This document shows positions 51,661-60,238 of a DNA stretch of 64,000 nucleotides, one piece after another. The DNA comes from Sporisorium sorghi (Eukaryota; Basidiomycota; Ustilaginomycetes; Ustilaginales; Ustilaginaceae): assembly GCA_023212695.1 (NCBI GenBank), contig JALCCG010000041.1:1-64000 (forward strand). The letters run 5' to 3'. Every line of letters begins with the position of its first letter. Position 1 is the stretch's first letter. A program made the position numbers and the translations under genes. The notes below the pieces were generated by a model. The model made no database searches. It was not told where the DNA came from and saw only the letters and a program-made list of their open reading frames with translations.

Positions 51661-52647
51661 CTATTCAGGCTTCTGAATGATCAGTTTCGGGGCGATGACA
51701 TCCACCCGATTCGTCCAAATTCCGCCGCTGTAATCGTCTGGCAGCCGCTGCAGATCCAGCTCGGAGTCAAAGCCCTCCGACCAGCCCCCGTCTCCGGCAA
51801 CCAGGATGACGCGCGTATTGATGCTGTCCATCCGGTTCAGGAATTTATCGGGCCAGCCCCATAAATAGCGGGCATACTTCTCCGGGATGTGCAGCTGGGT
51901 GTTGCGGCAGACCGAGGGAATGTAACCGCTCCAGCCGGCTCCGGCGTAGGATACAAGACAGCTCTTGAGTGTATCCATCGACATGACGCGCAGAGAAGGC
52001 AGCTGCGATTTTAACGTACGAATCGGTTGATCGTCCCCGTAAACGGTCAGCTGGCTAAGACGCTTCAGCGGCAGCCCGGCCAGATAGTCCGCAAGCAGCT
52101 TCCCTTCCTCTGGGTCTGTGCTTTTGATATGGATAAGAAATTCCCCGTCCGGGAATTCCGTTAACACTTCCTCTAATGATGGAATCAGGCCCACGCCCTT
52201 GCCGCGGAACGGATAGGTGGCCCCTTGATCAGCCGTGTAGCCATACCCGATGTCTATTTTTTTCAGCTGGTCCATGGTATAATCCTTGACCGAGCCCTCC
52301 ACATTGGTGCGGCAATCCAGAGTCCAGTCGTGGAACACAGCGATCTGACCGTCCTTGGTCGGCTTGACATCCAGCTCCACGATATCGGCACCGGCCTCAA
52401 ACGCAGCTTCCATGGACGGAAGGGTATTTTCCAGATAGGCATGCTCCGGCACATAGATGCGGGAAGCGGTGCAAGTGTCAGCCTCAATGCCCTCCATCGG
52501 GAAGGTCTGACCGAGCCCGCGATGGGCCAGCAGCAGCGGCTCTCCATGACGGTCTTCGGTGAATAGCGATGTATTATTAACAAATAGAAATACAAACAGA
52601 ACGACAAAAAACAGTATGATATTCTTCCATCTTTTTAGTGTTCGCAT
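51661..52647 (-). CDS. Glycerophosphodiester phosphodiesterase family protein
   Basis: 328 residues from ATG 52647 (GGGGGATTGG upstream). N-terminal membrane anchor (IILFFVVLFVFLFV), then a GDPD TIM barrel: LLAHRGLGQTFP with the catalytic His-Arg, the AYLENTLPS metal Glu, ADIVELDVKPTKDGQIAVFH with ELD and the second His, and IHIKSTDPEE. It would hydrolyse glycerophosphodiesters or polyol-phosphate wall polymers outside the membrane. An insertion between the first strand and ENT makes the loop longer than usual. Divergent from the FHA-regulator gene. Confidence 0.88.
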   Translation of the reverse strand: MRTLKRWKNIILFFVVLFVFLFVNNTSLFTEDRHGEPLLLAHRGLGQTFPMEGIEADTCTASRIYVPEHAYLENTLPSMEAAFEAGADIVELDVKPTKDGQIAVFHDWTLDCRTNVEGSVKDYTMDQLKKIDIGYGYTADQGATYPFRGKGVGLIPSLEEVLTEFPDGEFLIHIKSTDPEEGKLLADYLAGLPLKRLSQLTVYGDDQPIRTLKSQLPSLRVMSMDTLKSCLVSYAGAGWSGYIPSVCRNTQLHIPEKYARYLWGWPDKFLNRMDSINTRVILVAGDGGWSEGFDSELDLQRLPDDYSGGIWTNRVDVIAPKLIIQKPE

Positions 52648-52840
52648 GATCCAATCCCCCAAAATCGTTTACAATAAGCAGTAATAGTAGATTTGATTAA
52701 CTTCTCTCTCTAAGTTCTCTATTTCTTTCTCTTATTTAAATCTTAGTGATTTTGGGCGCATACTCAATGGCTGGAGCATGACAATTGCATAATAGCGAAC
52801 TGATAAATACGATAGGTAATTTAAGGAAACAGGAGGGAGC

Positions 52841-53536
52841 ATGATGGACAAATCCTCCTTTTTGATGGTGGAGCGGGGGAATCCCTACGAGCGTGGAGAC
52901 GTAATACCGTTAACCAAACCGATGATGGTGCTTGGCCGCAAGGGGCAGCACTTTCATCCGGATATTGCGTTTGATAATATTTTTGTGTCCCGGCGGCATG
53001 CGGCGCTGCTGTATAGAAACGGGCATTTCAGCATTAAGGATCTGGACAGCAAGCATGGAACCTACGTCAATAAGGAGCGGCTGGCTCCTCAAGAGGAAGT
53101 TCCCCTTCAGCATGGGGATATCATTGTGCTGGCGGGCGATCTTATCGTGCTGTCCTTCTCGATTCTGAGCATGGATGAGACGATGGACATCACGCCGCTG
53201 ATCAAACATCTGGCCGCTATTGAGACGTCCGGCGGATTTCAGCTGAACCCTTTTAAGCAGGAGATGGTATATGGCGAAGACGTGTACGCTTTTTCGGAAA
53301 AAGAGTACAAGTGCATGGAGCTGCTTATTCATCATCAAGGCCAGTTTGTGTCCAAGGAGCAGCTGAAGACCTACGTGTGGCCCGAGCGAAGCTGCAGCAC
53401 GGACGAAGTGCCCGACGTGAGCTCGGAGGAGCTGAACGCGCTGATCTATCGGGTGCGCAAGAAGACGCGGAATATTCTGGCGATTGAGAGCATCCGTGGA
53501 AAGGGTTATATCCTTCAGTCCGAAGATGAGCGGTAA
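52841..53536 (+). CDS. FHA-domain / winged-helix transcriptional regulator fusion
   Basis: 231 residues. N-terminal FHA domain (about 20-115) with LGRKG, FVSRRHAAL and LDSKHGTYVN, the conserved phosphothreonine-binding residues. C-terminal OmpR-type winged helix (about 145-228) with FSEKEYKCMELLIHHQGQFV, EELNALIYRVRKKT and IRGKGYIL. There is no receiver domain, so DNA binding would be governed by binding to a phosphothreonine protein, that is by a Ser/Thr kinase rather than a histidine kinase. AGGAGGG precedes ATG 52841. Divergent from the GDPD gene, a possible target. Confidence 0.88.
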   Translation: MMDKSSFLMVERGNPYERGDVIPLTKPMMVLGRKGQHFHPDIAFDNIFVSRRHAALLYRNGHFSIKDLDSKHGTYVNKERLAPQEEVPLQHGDIIVLAGDLIVLSFSILSMDETMDITPLIKHLAAIETSGGFQLNPFKQEMVYGEDVYAFSEKEYKCMELLIHHQGQFVSKEQLKTYVWPERSCSTDEVPDVSSEELNALIYRVRKKTRNILAIESIRGKGYILQSEDER

Positions 53537-53571
53537 TCATGTTTGCATAATTCAGATAAAAAACAGACAGG

Positions 53572-53609
53572 CAGGCTCTTCCTCATTTTGCGGGAGGAGC
53601 CTGTTTTTT
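53572..53609 (+). terminator. Terminator of the FHA-regulator gene
   Basis: CAGGCTCTTCC/GGAGGAGCCTG (near-perfect) followed by six T. Confidence 0.9.
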
Positions 53610-53750
53610 AGCTGAATTTACGGCAATGGGGAAGAGTGAAGCCATTTATTTTCAAGGATTATGGATAGCGAAAGGGAACCTGATGATGTGTATCGAAGTG
53701 TAACAGCATAGAATTTTGAATGGACCATTCAGAGAGGTGAGTATGGGAGC

Positions 53751-55379
53751 ATGAAGATGAAGCATGAACAACCGATCGGCATTGCCGTTAACCAGCTGGG
53801 CTACCGGAGCCAGGACACCAAGATTGCGGTTATCCCTGGTCAGGGAGGTCGTTTTCATCTTGTAGATGATCAGAACGGGGAGACGGTTTGGCATGGGAGC
53901 ACATCGCCTGCCATCGTGGATGCTGCCAGTGGGCAGACGGTAAGCCGGGGAGATTTCACGGGGTATGAAGCTCCAGGCACCTACCGGATCGAAACGGAGG
54001 ATGGGCAGACCTCGGCTCCTTTTGTCATTGCGGAGTCTGTCTATGAGGATGCACACCGCGCATTATTGAAAGCGTTTTATTACTTCCGGTGCGGGATGGC
54101 CTTGGACGAGTTGCACGCTGGACCATGGAAGCATGAAGCGTGTCATCTCGCACCTGCCATCGTTTATGGAGAGGAATCCAGGCAAGTGGATGCCTGGGGA
54201 GGGTGGCATGACGCCGGGGACTATGGCAAGTATGTCGTTCCGGGCGCCAAGGCGGTAGCCGATCTGCTGCTGGCCTTCGAGCTGTACCCGGAGGCATTTG
54301 CACAGCCGCTGCCATTGCCGGAAAGTGACGGCTCCATGCCGGATGTGCTCCATGAATGCCGGTATGAGCTGGAGTGGATGCAGCGCATGCAGGATGAGGA
54401 GTCGGGAGGGCTGTTCCACAAGCTCACGACTTTGCAGTTCCCGGGAGGAGACGTCATGCCGGAGGACGATACGGCCGCACTGTACCTGTCGCCGATATCG
54501 GCGACAGCAACCGGTTGTTATGCTGCCATTATGGCAATGTCGGCGCGGATCTACGCCCCTTACGACGAGCCCTTCGCTGCCAGCTGCCTGAAGGCGGCAG
54601 AACGCGCTTGGGCATGGCTGGCGGAACATCCGGATATGCCGGGCTTCCGCAACCCGGCGGATATTGCTACGGGTGAATACGGTGACGGTCAGGATGCCGA
54701 TGAACGATACTGGGCGGCGGCCGAGCTGTATCGCACCACGGGTGAAGGGCGTTACCATGAGGCTTTCCAAGCGTTAGCCAAGCAGAATGCCTTCGGTAAA
54801 TATGAACTGGGCTGGGCCGACATGGGCGGCTATGGAACCTTTGCCTATCTGATGTCGGAGCGGGAAGAAGACCCGGAATTGGCGGAAGTTTTGATGCGGG
54901 GTTTAATTCAACGTGCGGACGAGCTTGCCGCGGTCAGTGAACGGGACGGGTATGGTATTTCACTTCATCCGGATCAATACATCTGGGGCAGCAACATGCT
55001 GGTATTAAATCACGCGATGCTCCTGCTGATAGCGGGCAGATTGTCCGGCACCGAAAACTATGAGTCCCATGTACATGAGCATGTACACTATTTGTTCGGA
55101 GCTAACGTGATGGGGATGAGTTACGTCACCGGGTACGGGGCGAAGCCGATCCTGTATCCGCATCATCGCCCTTCCGAAGGAGACGGCGTTAAGGCGCCCG
55201 TTCCAGGTCTCGTCTCAGGCGGTCCGAATAAGGGGCTTCAGGATGATTATGCGCTTAAGCACTTGGCAGGCAAGGCGCCGGCAGCTTCTTTTGCCGATGT
55301 GATGGAGAGTTACTCTACCAACGAAGTGACCATCTATTGGAACTCGCCGGCTGTGTTGGTATTATCCCATTTTGTATAG
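53751..55379 (+). CDS. Glycoside hydrolase family 9 enzyme without signal peptide
   Basis: 542 residues. An N-terminal Ig-like CelD_N domain (about 8-95, IGIAVNQLGYRSQDTKIAVI) is followed by the GH9 (alpha/alpha)6 barrel. Active-site motifs: GGWHDAGDYGKYVVPGA (catalytic-base Asp pair), YVTGYGAKPILYPHHRPSEG with the substrate-binding HHR, and SYSTNEVTIYWNSP with the catalytic acid Glu. There is no secretion signal, carbohydrate-binding module or dockerin, so it should act in the cytosol on imported oligosaccharides; several such GH9 members act on beta-glucosides or glucosamine oligomers. ATG 53757 is an alternative start, better spaced from GGGAG. Terminator at 55403-55443. Confidence 0.9.
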   Translation: MKMKHEQPIGIAVNQLGYRSQDTKIAVIPGQGGRFHLVDDQNGETVWHGSTSPAIVDAASGQTVSRGDFTGYEAPGTYRIETEDGQTSAPFVIAESVYEDAHRALLKAFYYFRCGMALDELHAGPWKHEACHLAPAIVYGEESRQVDAWGGWHDAGDYGKYVVPGAKAVADLLLAFELYPEAFAQPLPLPESDGSMPDVLHECRYELEWMQRMQDEESGGLFHKLTTLQFPGGDVMPEDDTAALYLSPISATATGCYAAIMAMSARIYAPYDEPFAASCLKAAERAWAWLAEHPDMPGFRNPADIATGEYGDGQDADERYWAAAELYRTTGEGRYHEAFQALAKQNAFGKYELGWADMGGYGTFAYLMSEREEDPELAEVLMRGLIQRADELAAVSERDGYGISLHPDQYIWGSNMLVLNHAMLLLIAGRLSGTENYESHVHEHVHYLFGANVMGMSYVTGYGAKPILYPHHRPSEGDGVKAPVPGLVSGGPNKGLQDDYALKHLAGKAPAASFADVMESYSTNEVTIYWNSPAVLVLSHFV

Positions 55380-55402
55380 GAAACATAGGGAATGCACAGA
55401 GG

Positions 55403-55443
55403 AAAAAGAAACGCCAAAGAGAGTCTCCGGCGTTTCTTTTTTA
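55403..55443 (+). terminator. Terminator of the GH9 gene
   Basis: AAAGAAACGCC/GGCGTTTCTTT followed by further T. Confidence 0.85.
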
Positions 55444-55503
55444 CTAGTTTTCCAATCTGGTCCGGCTTGCCTAGTACATGGATTATCTCAAACGATTGAT
55501 TCG

Positions 55504-55784
55504 TTATTTCTTCGACGGTGCTTCATTTTTGTGCTCAATCACATGCAATACTTTGCATCATTCAAGAAGGCATCGGCAAAATAATCCGGCTTGCCGCTCG
55601 TGGTGAAGAAACCTTCTACTTCAGCGTTGGAAGGCGCAGCCTCACCTCCGATCAGAGAAGCACTGATGGTATAGCCATGCACAAATACCTGGTAGAACGG
55701 CTCGCTGGCTCCCTTTTTGCTGTAATTCAGCATCCACGTTTTTTGATCCGGCTTCTCCTTGGGCTCCCAGTTCTCTTTTTGCAT
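55504..55784 (-). pseudogene. Small conserved-type protein, frameshift near the 3' end
   Basis: Good AGGAGG and ATG 55784 on the minus strand. The frame reads MQKENWEPKEKPDQKTWMLN, then QVFVHGYTISASLIGGE and KPDYFADAFLNDAK, where it meets an early stop. Moving one base near 55552 continues as VLHVIEHKNEAPSKK to a stop at 55504. A protein of about 94 residues is likely in relatives; the break removes only the polar tail, so the 81-residue form could still work. The family is unknown. Confidence 0.55.
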
Positions 55785-56016
55785 TCAGAGGGCCCTCCTG
55801 GGTAAGCAGCTTACACCCTATATTGTCTCTATGGCAGAAAAAGGTTCGGTCCCTCTTCTTATTTTTTTGCAAAAGGCTAAAGCGCAAGAGGACAGCTATC
55901 GGTTCGTTGAACTTAGGAAGATAGGTGTACGAGCTCCGTGAAATTCGCCCATTGGCAGGGTAATATCACTCATAAAATTGGAATTTACAGGGTGGTGCGG
56001 TCATGCGAATCTTCGA

Positions 56017-56031
56017 ATGAAAACGCGAGCC
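56017..56031 (+). promoter_or_regulatory. Catabolite-responsive element (cre)-like site
   Basis: ATGAAAACGCGAGCC fits the CcpA consensus WTGNAANCGNWNNCW except at the two W positions in its right half. Carbon-catabolite control of mannitol genes is usual in Bacillota. Confidence 0.4.
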
Positions 56032-56071
56032 ATCATGTATTTTCAAAAAAACGACATGATCCTTTTAAAAG

Positions 56072-56093
56072 TTGTCAACAATATTCTTGACGA
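56072..56093. promoter_or_regulatory. Inverted repeat upstream of mtlA, candidate MtlR site
   Basis: TTGTCAA-N8-TTGACGA, a near-perfect inverted repeat in the right place for the activator MtlR encoded downstream. Assignment is by position. Confidence 0.4.
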
Positions 56094-56206
56094 AACCCGC
56101 TTTTCCTTTCGTTGAGCCTTTTGCCGGGCTGACTTAACATATAGATGTCAGAGCAAGGCGACAACACAATATTCTATTGTTCAAATATGACTAGGAGGTC
56201 AATACG

Positions 56207-57640
56207 ATGTCCAATGAGACAAATACAAACGCTTCCAAAGGTATCCGGGTAAGGGTTCAACAGCTCGGCCGTCTCCTTAGCGGCATGGTGATGCCGAATA
56301 TCGGCGCGTTCATCGCTTGGGGTCTGATTACGGCTCTGTTCATCCCGACCGGCTGGTTCCCTAACGAGAAACTCGGGGAATTGGTTGGCCCGATGATCAC
56401 GTATCTGCTCCCGCTCTTAATCGGTTATACTGGCGGACAGATGGTCCATGGCAAGCGCGGTGCGGTTATCGGTGCTGTGGCAACGATCGGCGTCATTGTC
56501 GGGGCGGATATCCCGATGTTCCTCGGCGCCATGATTGTTGGTCCGATTGCAGCTTGGGTATTGAAGCAATTCGACAAGCTGATTGACGGCAAAATCAAAT
56601 CCGGCTTCGAAATGCTGGTCAACAACTTCTCGCTCGGTATTATCGGGGGCGCGCTAACCCTGGTGGCTTACACCGGAATCGGGCCGCTGGTACAGGGAAT
56701 TACCAGAGCACTCTCGGCTGGCGTGGATGTACTGGTCAATGCCAACCTGCTGCCGCTCGTTAACATTATCATTGAGCCGGCGAAAGTGCTGTTCCTTAAC
56801 AATGCAATCAACCATGGAATTTTCAGTCCAATCGCCTCGGAAGAATCAGCACGCCTTGGCCAATCTGTACTGTATATGCTGGAATCGAATCCAGGCCCAG
56901 GGCTCGGTATCTTGCTCGCCTATTGGTTCTTCGGACGCGGTTCTGCCAAATCTTCCGCGCCGGGCGCGGTTGTGATTCACTTCCTGGGCGGTATTCATGA
57001 GATTTACTTCCCATACGTTCTGATGAAGCCGGTTCTGATTCTGGCCGCGATTGCGGGCGGTGTTGCCGGAACCTTCACCTTCCAGATCCTTGGAGCCGGA
57101 TTGGCGGGTCCTGCGTCGCCGGGCAGCATCCTTGCTTACATCGCCATGGCGCCTAAGGGCGGACTGCTTCCTGTGCTGGCAGGTGTCCTTGTTGCAACGA
57201 TTGTGTCCTTTATCGTAGCGGTATTGCTGCTGAAAACAGGCAAACAGACAGAAGAAGAGCCGAATCTTGAAGAAGCCTCCGCGAAGATGAAGGAAATGAA
57301 GACAGGCGGCATGAACGACCAAGTTGCTCCTGCTTCTGCGGCTGTTGCCAATCTGGATAAAGACAATGTGAACAAAATCGTGTTTGCTTGCGATGCCGGC
57401 ATGGGCTCCAGCGCAATGGGCGCTTCGGTGCTTAGAAAGAAACTGCAGCAAGCGGGTGTCAACATTACCGTTGTGAACTCGGCGGTAAGTGAAATACCGG
57501 ATGACGCGGATATTGTCATCACCCAGAAGACACTCACCGAGCGGGCCATCGCCAAGAATCCGAATGCGGAGCATATCTCCATCGACAACTTCTTGAAGAG
57601 TCCGAGATATGATGAGCTGGTGGAACGACTCAAAGACTAA
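56207..57640 (+). CDS. mtlA: Mannitol-specific PTS enzyme IICB
   Basis: 477 residues. Membrane IIC domain (about 15-345) with GGIHEIYFPYVLMKP, the signature of mannitol and fructose-type IIC proteins. A linker rich in Glu and Lys leads to the IIB domain (about 385-477) with the phospho-accepting Cys in FACDAGMGSSAMGAS. The separate IIA is MtlF, two genes downstream. It imports mannitol while phosphorylating it to mannitol 1-phosphate. AGGAGG is ideally spaced. First gene of mtlA-mtlR-mtlF-mtlD. Confidence 0.96.
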   Translation: MSNETNTNASKGIRVRVQQLGRLLSGMVMPNIGAFIAWGLITALFIPTGWFPNEKLGELVGPMITYLLPLLIGYTGGQMVHGKRGAVIGAVATIGVIVGADIPMFLGAMIVGPIAAWVLKQFDKLIDGKIKSGFEMLVNNFSLGIIGGALTLVAYTGIGPLVQGITRALSAGVDVLVNANLLPLVNIIIEPAKVLFLNNAINHGIFSPIASEESARLGQSVLYMLESNPGPGLGILLAYWFFGRGSAKSSAPGAVVIHFLGGIHEIYFPYVLMKPVLILAAIAGGVAGTFTFQILGAGLAGPASPGSILAYIAMAPKGGLLPVLAGVLVATIVSFIVAVLLLKTGKQTEEEPNLEEASAKMKEMKTGGMNDQVAPASAAVANLDKDNVNKIVFACDAGMGSSAMGASVLRKKLQQAGVNITVVNSAVSEIPDDADIVITQKTLTERAIAKNPNAEHISIDNFLKSPRYDELVERLKD

Positions 57641-57711
57641 ATAGTTCTGCATCATATGACACGCTGGCGTAATTACGCCGGCGTTGTCTCCATTTCATGA
57701 AGAAGGGAGCC

Positions 57712-59781
57712 ATGCGTCTGGGACAAATCACTGCCCGCCAGCGACAAATCCTTCTGCTCCTGATGAGCAGGACCGAGGGCATGACAGCTGCGGAAATAGC
57801 GGCTGAGATCGGGGTCAGCGTCAGGACGGTTCACCGGGAAATGGAGGAGATTGAGAAAGGACTGCAAGGCGCAGACGTTCTGCTTCATAAAAAGTCGGGA
57901 ACGGGCATCCGGCTGGAAGGAGAGACGCCTGAGGGTATCGCCCAGCTGCGGAAACGCCTGCTTGAAGGTAAGCCTGCCGATTATTCCGTGGAAGAGCGCA
58001 AAATCCTCATGTTATGTGCTTTGCTTGAGGCTGATGAACCCATCAAACTGTTTGCCCTGGCCCACAGTCTGAAGGTGACCGTGCCTACCGTCAGCAGCGA
58101 TCTGGATGAGCTGGAGCCCTTAATGAAGAGGTTCAAGCTTAATCTGATCCGCCGCAGAGGTTACGGGGTTGAGCTTGAAGGCACGGAAGCCGTAAGGCGA
58201 AGGGCCATTTGCAGGCTTGCGGAGGAATATCTCGATTATTCGGATCTTGTCGGGGACGGTTACAGCGATGCCCGAGAGCCGGTGACGGCCCGGCTGCTCT
58301 CCATGGTTGGTAAACCGGTGCTGCTGGATGTGGAGAAAAGCTTGTGGGATATGAACTGGAGCTGGACGGAGAGCCTTAGCGAAAGTGCCTATACCTCCAT
58401 GCTGATTGCCTTATCGGTTTCCGTGAAGCGGATCAGGCAGGGACGGCGTATGGAGGAGGCCGATATCGCCACTCAGGATGGAGCCTCCCCCTCCATGGAG
58501 GAAGCCAGAGATTTTGCCGTTCGTCTCGGTGAAACACTGGAGATCCCTTTTACGGATTCAGAAATGAAATATATCTCGAATTTGTTCGAGGCAGCCAGGG
58601 ATATGTCCGAGGTCAGTGAGCTGGCCCATACGGATGTGGAAATGGTGGAGATGGCGCACCGCCTGATCGAGCGGGTGCAGCGGCGCACCGGCATTCCGTT
58701 TCAAGAGGATCGCACGCTGCGGGCAGGCTTGGTGGAGCATATCGGTGCAGCCATGAAACGGATTCGGGAAGGGACTCGGATTCGGAATCCGCTGCTGAGT
58801 CCGATCCGGAAGGATTATGAGGAGCTGTTCGGGATTGTCCGGCATTCGGTTGATGAGCTGAGGCTGGGCTTGACCATCCCGGATGAGGAAATCGGGTTTC
58901 TGGTTATGCATTTTGGGGCGTCAAGTGAACGCCTGAACCAGCTGGGACACCATCTGAAAGCCATCCTCGTATGCTCCAGCGGTCTTAGCTCCTCAAGGCT
59001 TCTCGGAACCCGGCTGAACAAGGAGATGCCTCAGATTGAGGTGCTTGGCAACGTGTCATGGTATGAAGCGGCTCGAATGCCGAAGGAGCAATATGATCTC
59101 ATTATATCGACCATAGATCTTCCGCTGCCGAAGGATCGATATGTGAGATTAAGCCCGCTGCTGACAGCGGATGATAAAGAGGCGCTGCTTCAATATATCC
59201 AGAGCACGTCCGTGAAGCCGGGTGGAAGCGGCACGGCCGTCAACCGGATCGAAGAACAGCGTAAAGCTGCATCATTCGAACGGCTTCGCCTGCAGGCCGC
59301 GCTGATGAATGCGATTGTATCGCTCCTGGACGGCTTTCATGTGCATGATCTGGATAACCGTCCGGATGACCTGGAGGGTACGTTGAACGAGGCCTTGGCC
59401 AAGGTATACGAGTGCGGTGCGGTCAGCGATGCGGGGAAGGTGAAGGAGCGGTTGCTTGAGCGTGAACGGATGGGCACTCAGCTCATCCCGGATACGACGC
59501 TGGCTTTGTTCCATACGCGCAGCCGTTATATCGCCTGCCCGTCGCTTACCCTGTTCCGGTTAGCGCATGCCGCACCGCTTGAGGATGGGGCGGAAGCAGG
59601 GGTCATTCTGCTGATGCTGGCACCGAAGCAGCTCCCGAAGGAGAGCCTGGAGGTGCTCAGCGAGATCAGTGCGATGCTGCTCGGCTCCGAGCTGATTGAG
59701 CTGATGGAGCGGGGCGGCGAGGACGAAATTCGGTCATACCTGGCTGAAGAGCTGCAGCATTTTTTCAATCACAGACCATAG
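57712..59781 (+). CDS. mtlR: MtlR-type PRD-containing transcriptional activator
   Basis: 689 residues from ATG 57712 (AAGAAGG upstream; ATG 57697 has no ribosome site). Domains in order: helix-turn-helix (TAAEIAAEIGVSVRTVHREM), a second HTH/Mga-like region, PRD1 (about 185-260), PRD2 (about 300-400, with LVEHIGAA and LVMHFGASS histidines), a GatB-like IIB domain with the Cys in LVCSSGLSSSRLLG, and an MtlA-like IIA domain with LALFHTRS His. PTS phosphorylation of these His and Cys residues sets activity, and unphosphorylated MtlA-IIB recruits the protein to the membrane in relatives. It lies inside the operon that it controls. Confidence 0.93.
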   Translation: MRLGQITARQRQILLLLMSRTEGMTAAEIAAEIGVSVRTVHREMEEIEKGLQGADVLLHKKSGTGIRLEGETPEGIAQLRKRLLEGKPADYSVEERKILMLCALLEADEPIKLFALAHSLKVTVPTVSSDLDELEPLMKRFKLNLIRRRGYGVELEGTEAVRRRAICRLAEEYLDYSDLVGDGYSDAREPVTARLLSMVGKPVLLDVEKSLWDMNWSWTESLSESAYTSMLIALSVSVKRIRQGRRMEEADIATQDGASPSMEEARDFAVRLGETLEIPFTDSEMKYISNLFEAARDMSEVSELAHTDVEMVEMAHRLIERVQRRTGIPFQEDRTLRAGLVEHIGAAMKRIREGTRIRNPLLSPIRKDYEELFGIVRHSVDELRLGLTIPDEEIGFLVMHFGASSERLNQLGHHLKAILVCSSGLSSSRLLGTRLNKEMPQIEVLGNVSWYEAARMPKEQYDLIISTIDLPLPKDRYVRLSPLLTADDKEALLQYIQSTSVKPGGSGTAVNRIEEQRKAASFERLRLQAALMNAIVSLLDGFHVHDLDNRPDDLEGTLNEALAKVYECGAVSDAGKVKERLLERERMGTQLIPDTTLALFHTRSRYIACPSLTLFRLAHAAPLEDGAEAGVILLMLAPKQLPKESLEVLSEISAMLLGSELIELMERGGEDEIRSYLAEELQHFFNHRP

Positions 59782-59797
59782 AAAGAGGGAGACTAAC

Positions 59798-60238
59798 ATG
59801 AATAACATACTGTCCAAAGATAAAGTCGTATTGAATGCGAAGGCAAATGATAAAAGCGAGGCCATCCGCATGGCGGGGAATCTGCTGGTGCAGGCAGGCC
59901 ACGTATCAGAGGATTACGTAGATAAGATGCTGGAGCGCGAAGAGATTGCATCCACTTATATGGGCGGGGGACTCGCGATTCCTCACGGCACCAAGGAAGC
60001 CAAAGGCATGGTTATCTCTACGGGATTGTCCATCGTTCGCTTCCCGGAAGGCGTTGATTTCGGCGGAGACGAGCCGGCGTTCATCGTCATTGGGATCGCG
60101 GCCGCTGGCGGTGACCATATGGAGATTCTGACAAACGTTGCGATGATCTTCACAGATGACGAGAGCATTGAGAAGGTGATGAACGCATCGAGCGAAGAGG
60201 AGATTCTGGCCATCTTCGAAGGAGGAATGGGCGCATGA
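59798..60238 (+). CDS. mtlF: Mannitol-specific PTS enzyme IIA
   Basis: 146 residues. Stand-alone IIA domain of the mannitol/fructose family, phosphorylated by HPr and passing the group to the IIB of MtlA. The active His lies in GGGLAIPHGTKEAKG (about residue 65). NKVEEIAST-type segment REEIASTYMG precedes it. AAAGAGGGAGA precedes ATG 59798. Its last four bases overlap the mtlD start (ATGA), showing translational coupling. Confidence 0.95.
   Translation: MNNILSKDKVVLNAKANDKSEAIRMAGNLLVQAGHVSEDYVDKMLEREEIASTYMGGGLAIPHGTKEAKGMVISTGLSIVRFPEGVDFGGDEPAFIVIGIAAAGGDHMEILTNVAMIFTDDESIEKVMNASSEEEILAIFEGGMGA

Larger units (their letters stand above)
55785..56206. other. Control region of the mannitol operon
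   Basis: The left 150 bases show nothing clear. The right half carries a cre-like site (56017-56031) and an inverted repeat (56072-56093). The ribosome site AGGAGG is 9 bases before mtlA. Confidence 0.5.

Noticed and set aside
56846..57655. 269-codon minus-strand open frame inside mtlA
   Set aside because: Antisense shadow of the IICB gene, with no motif or ribosome site.
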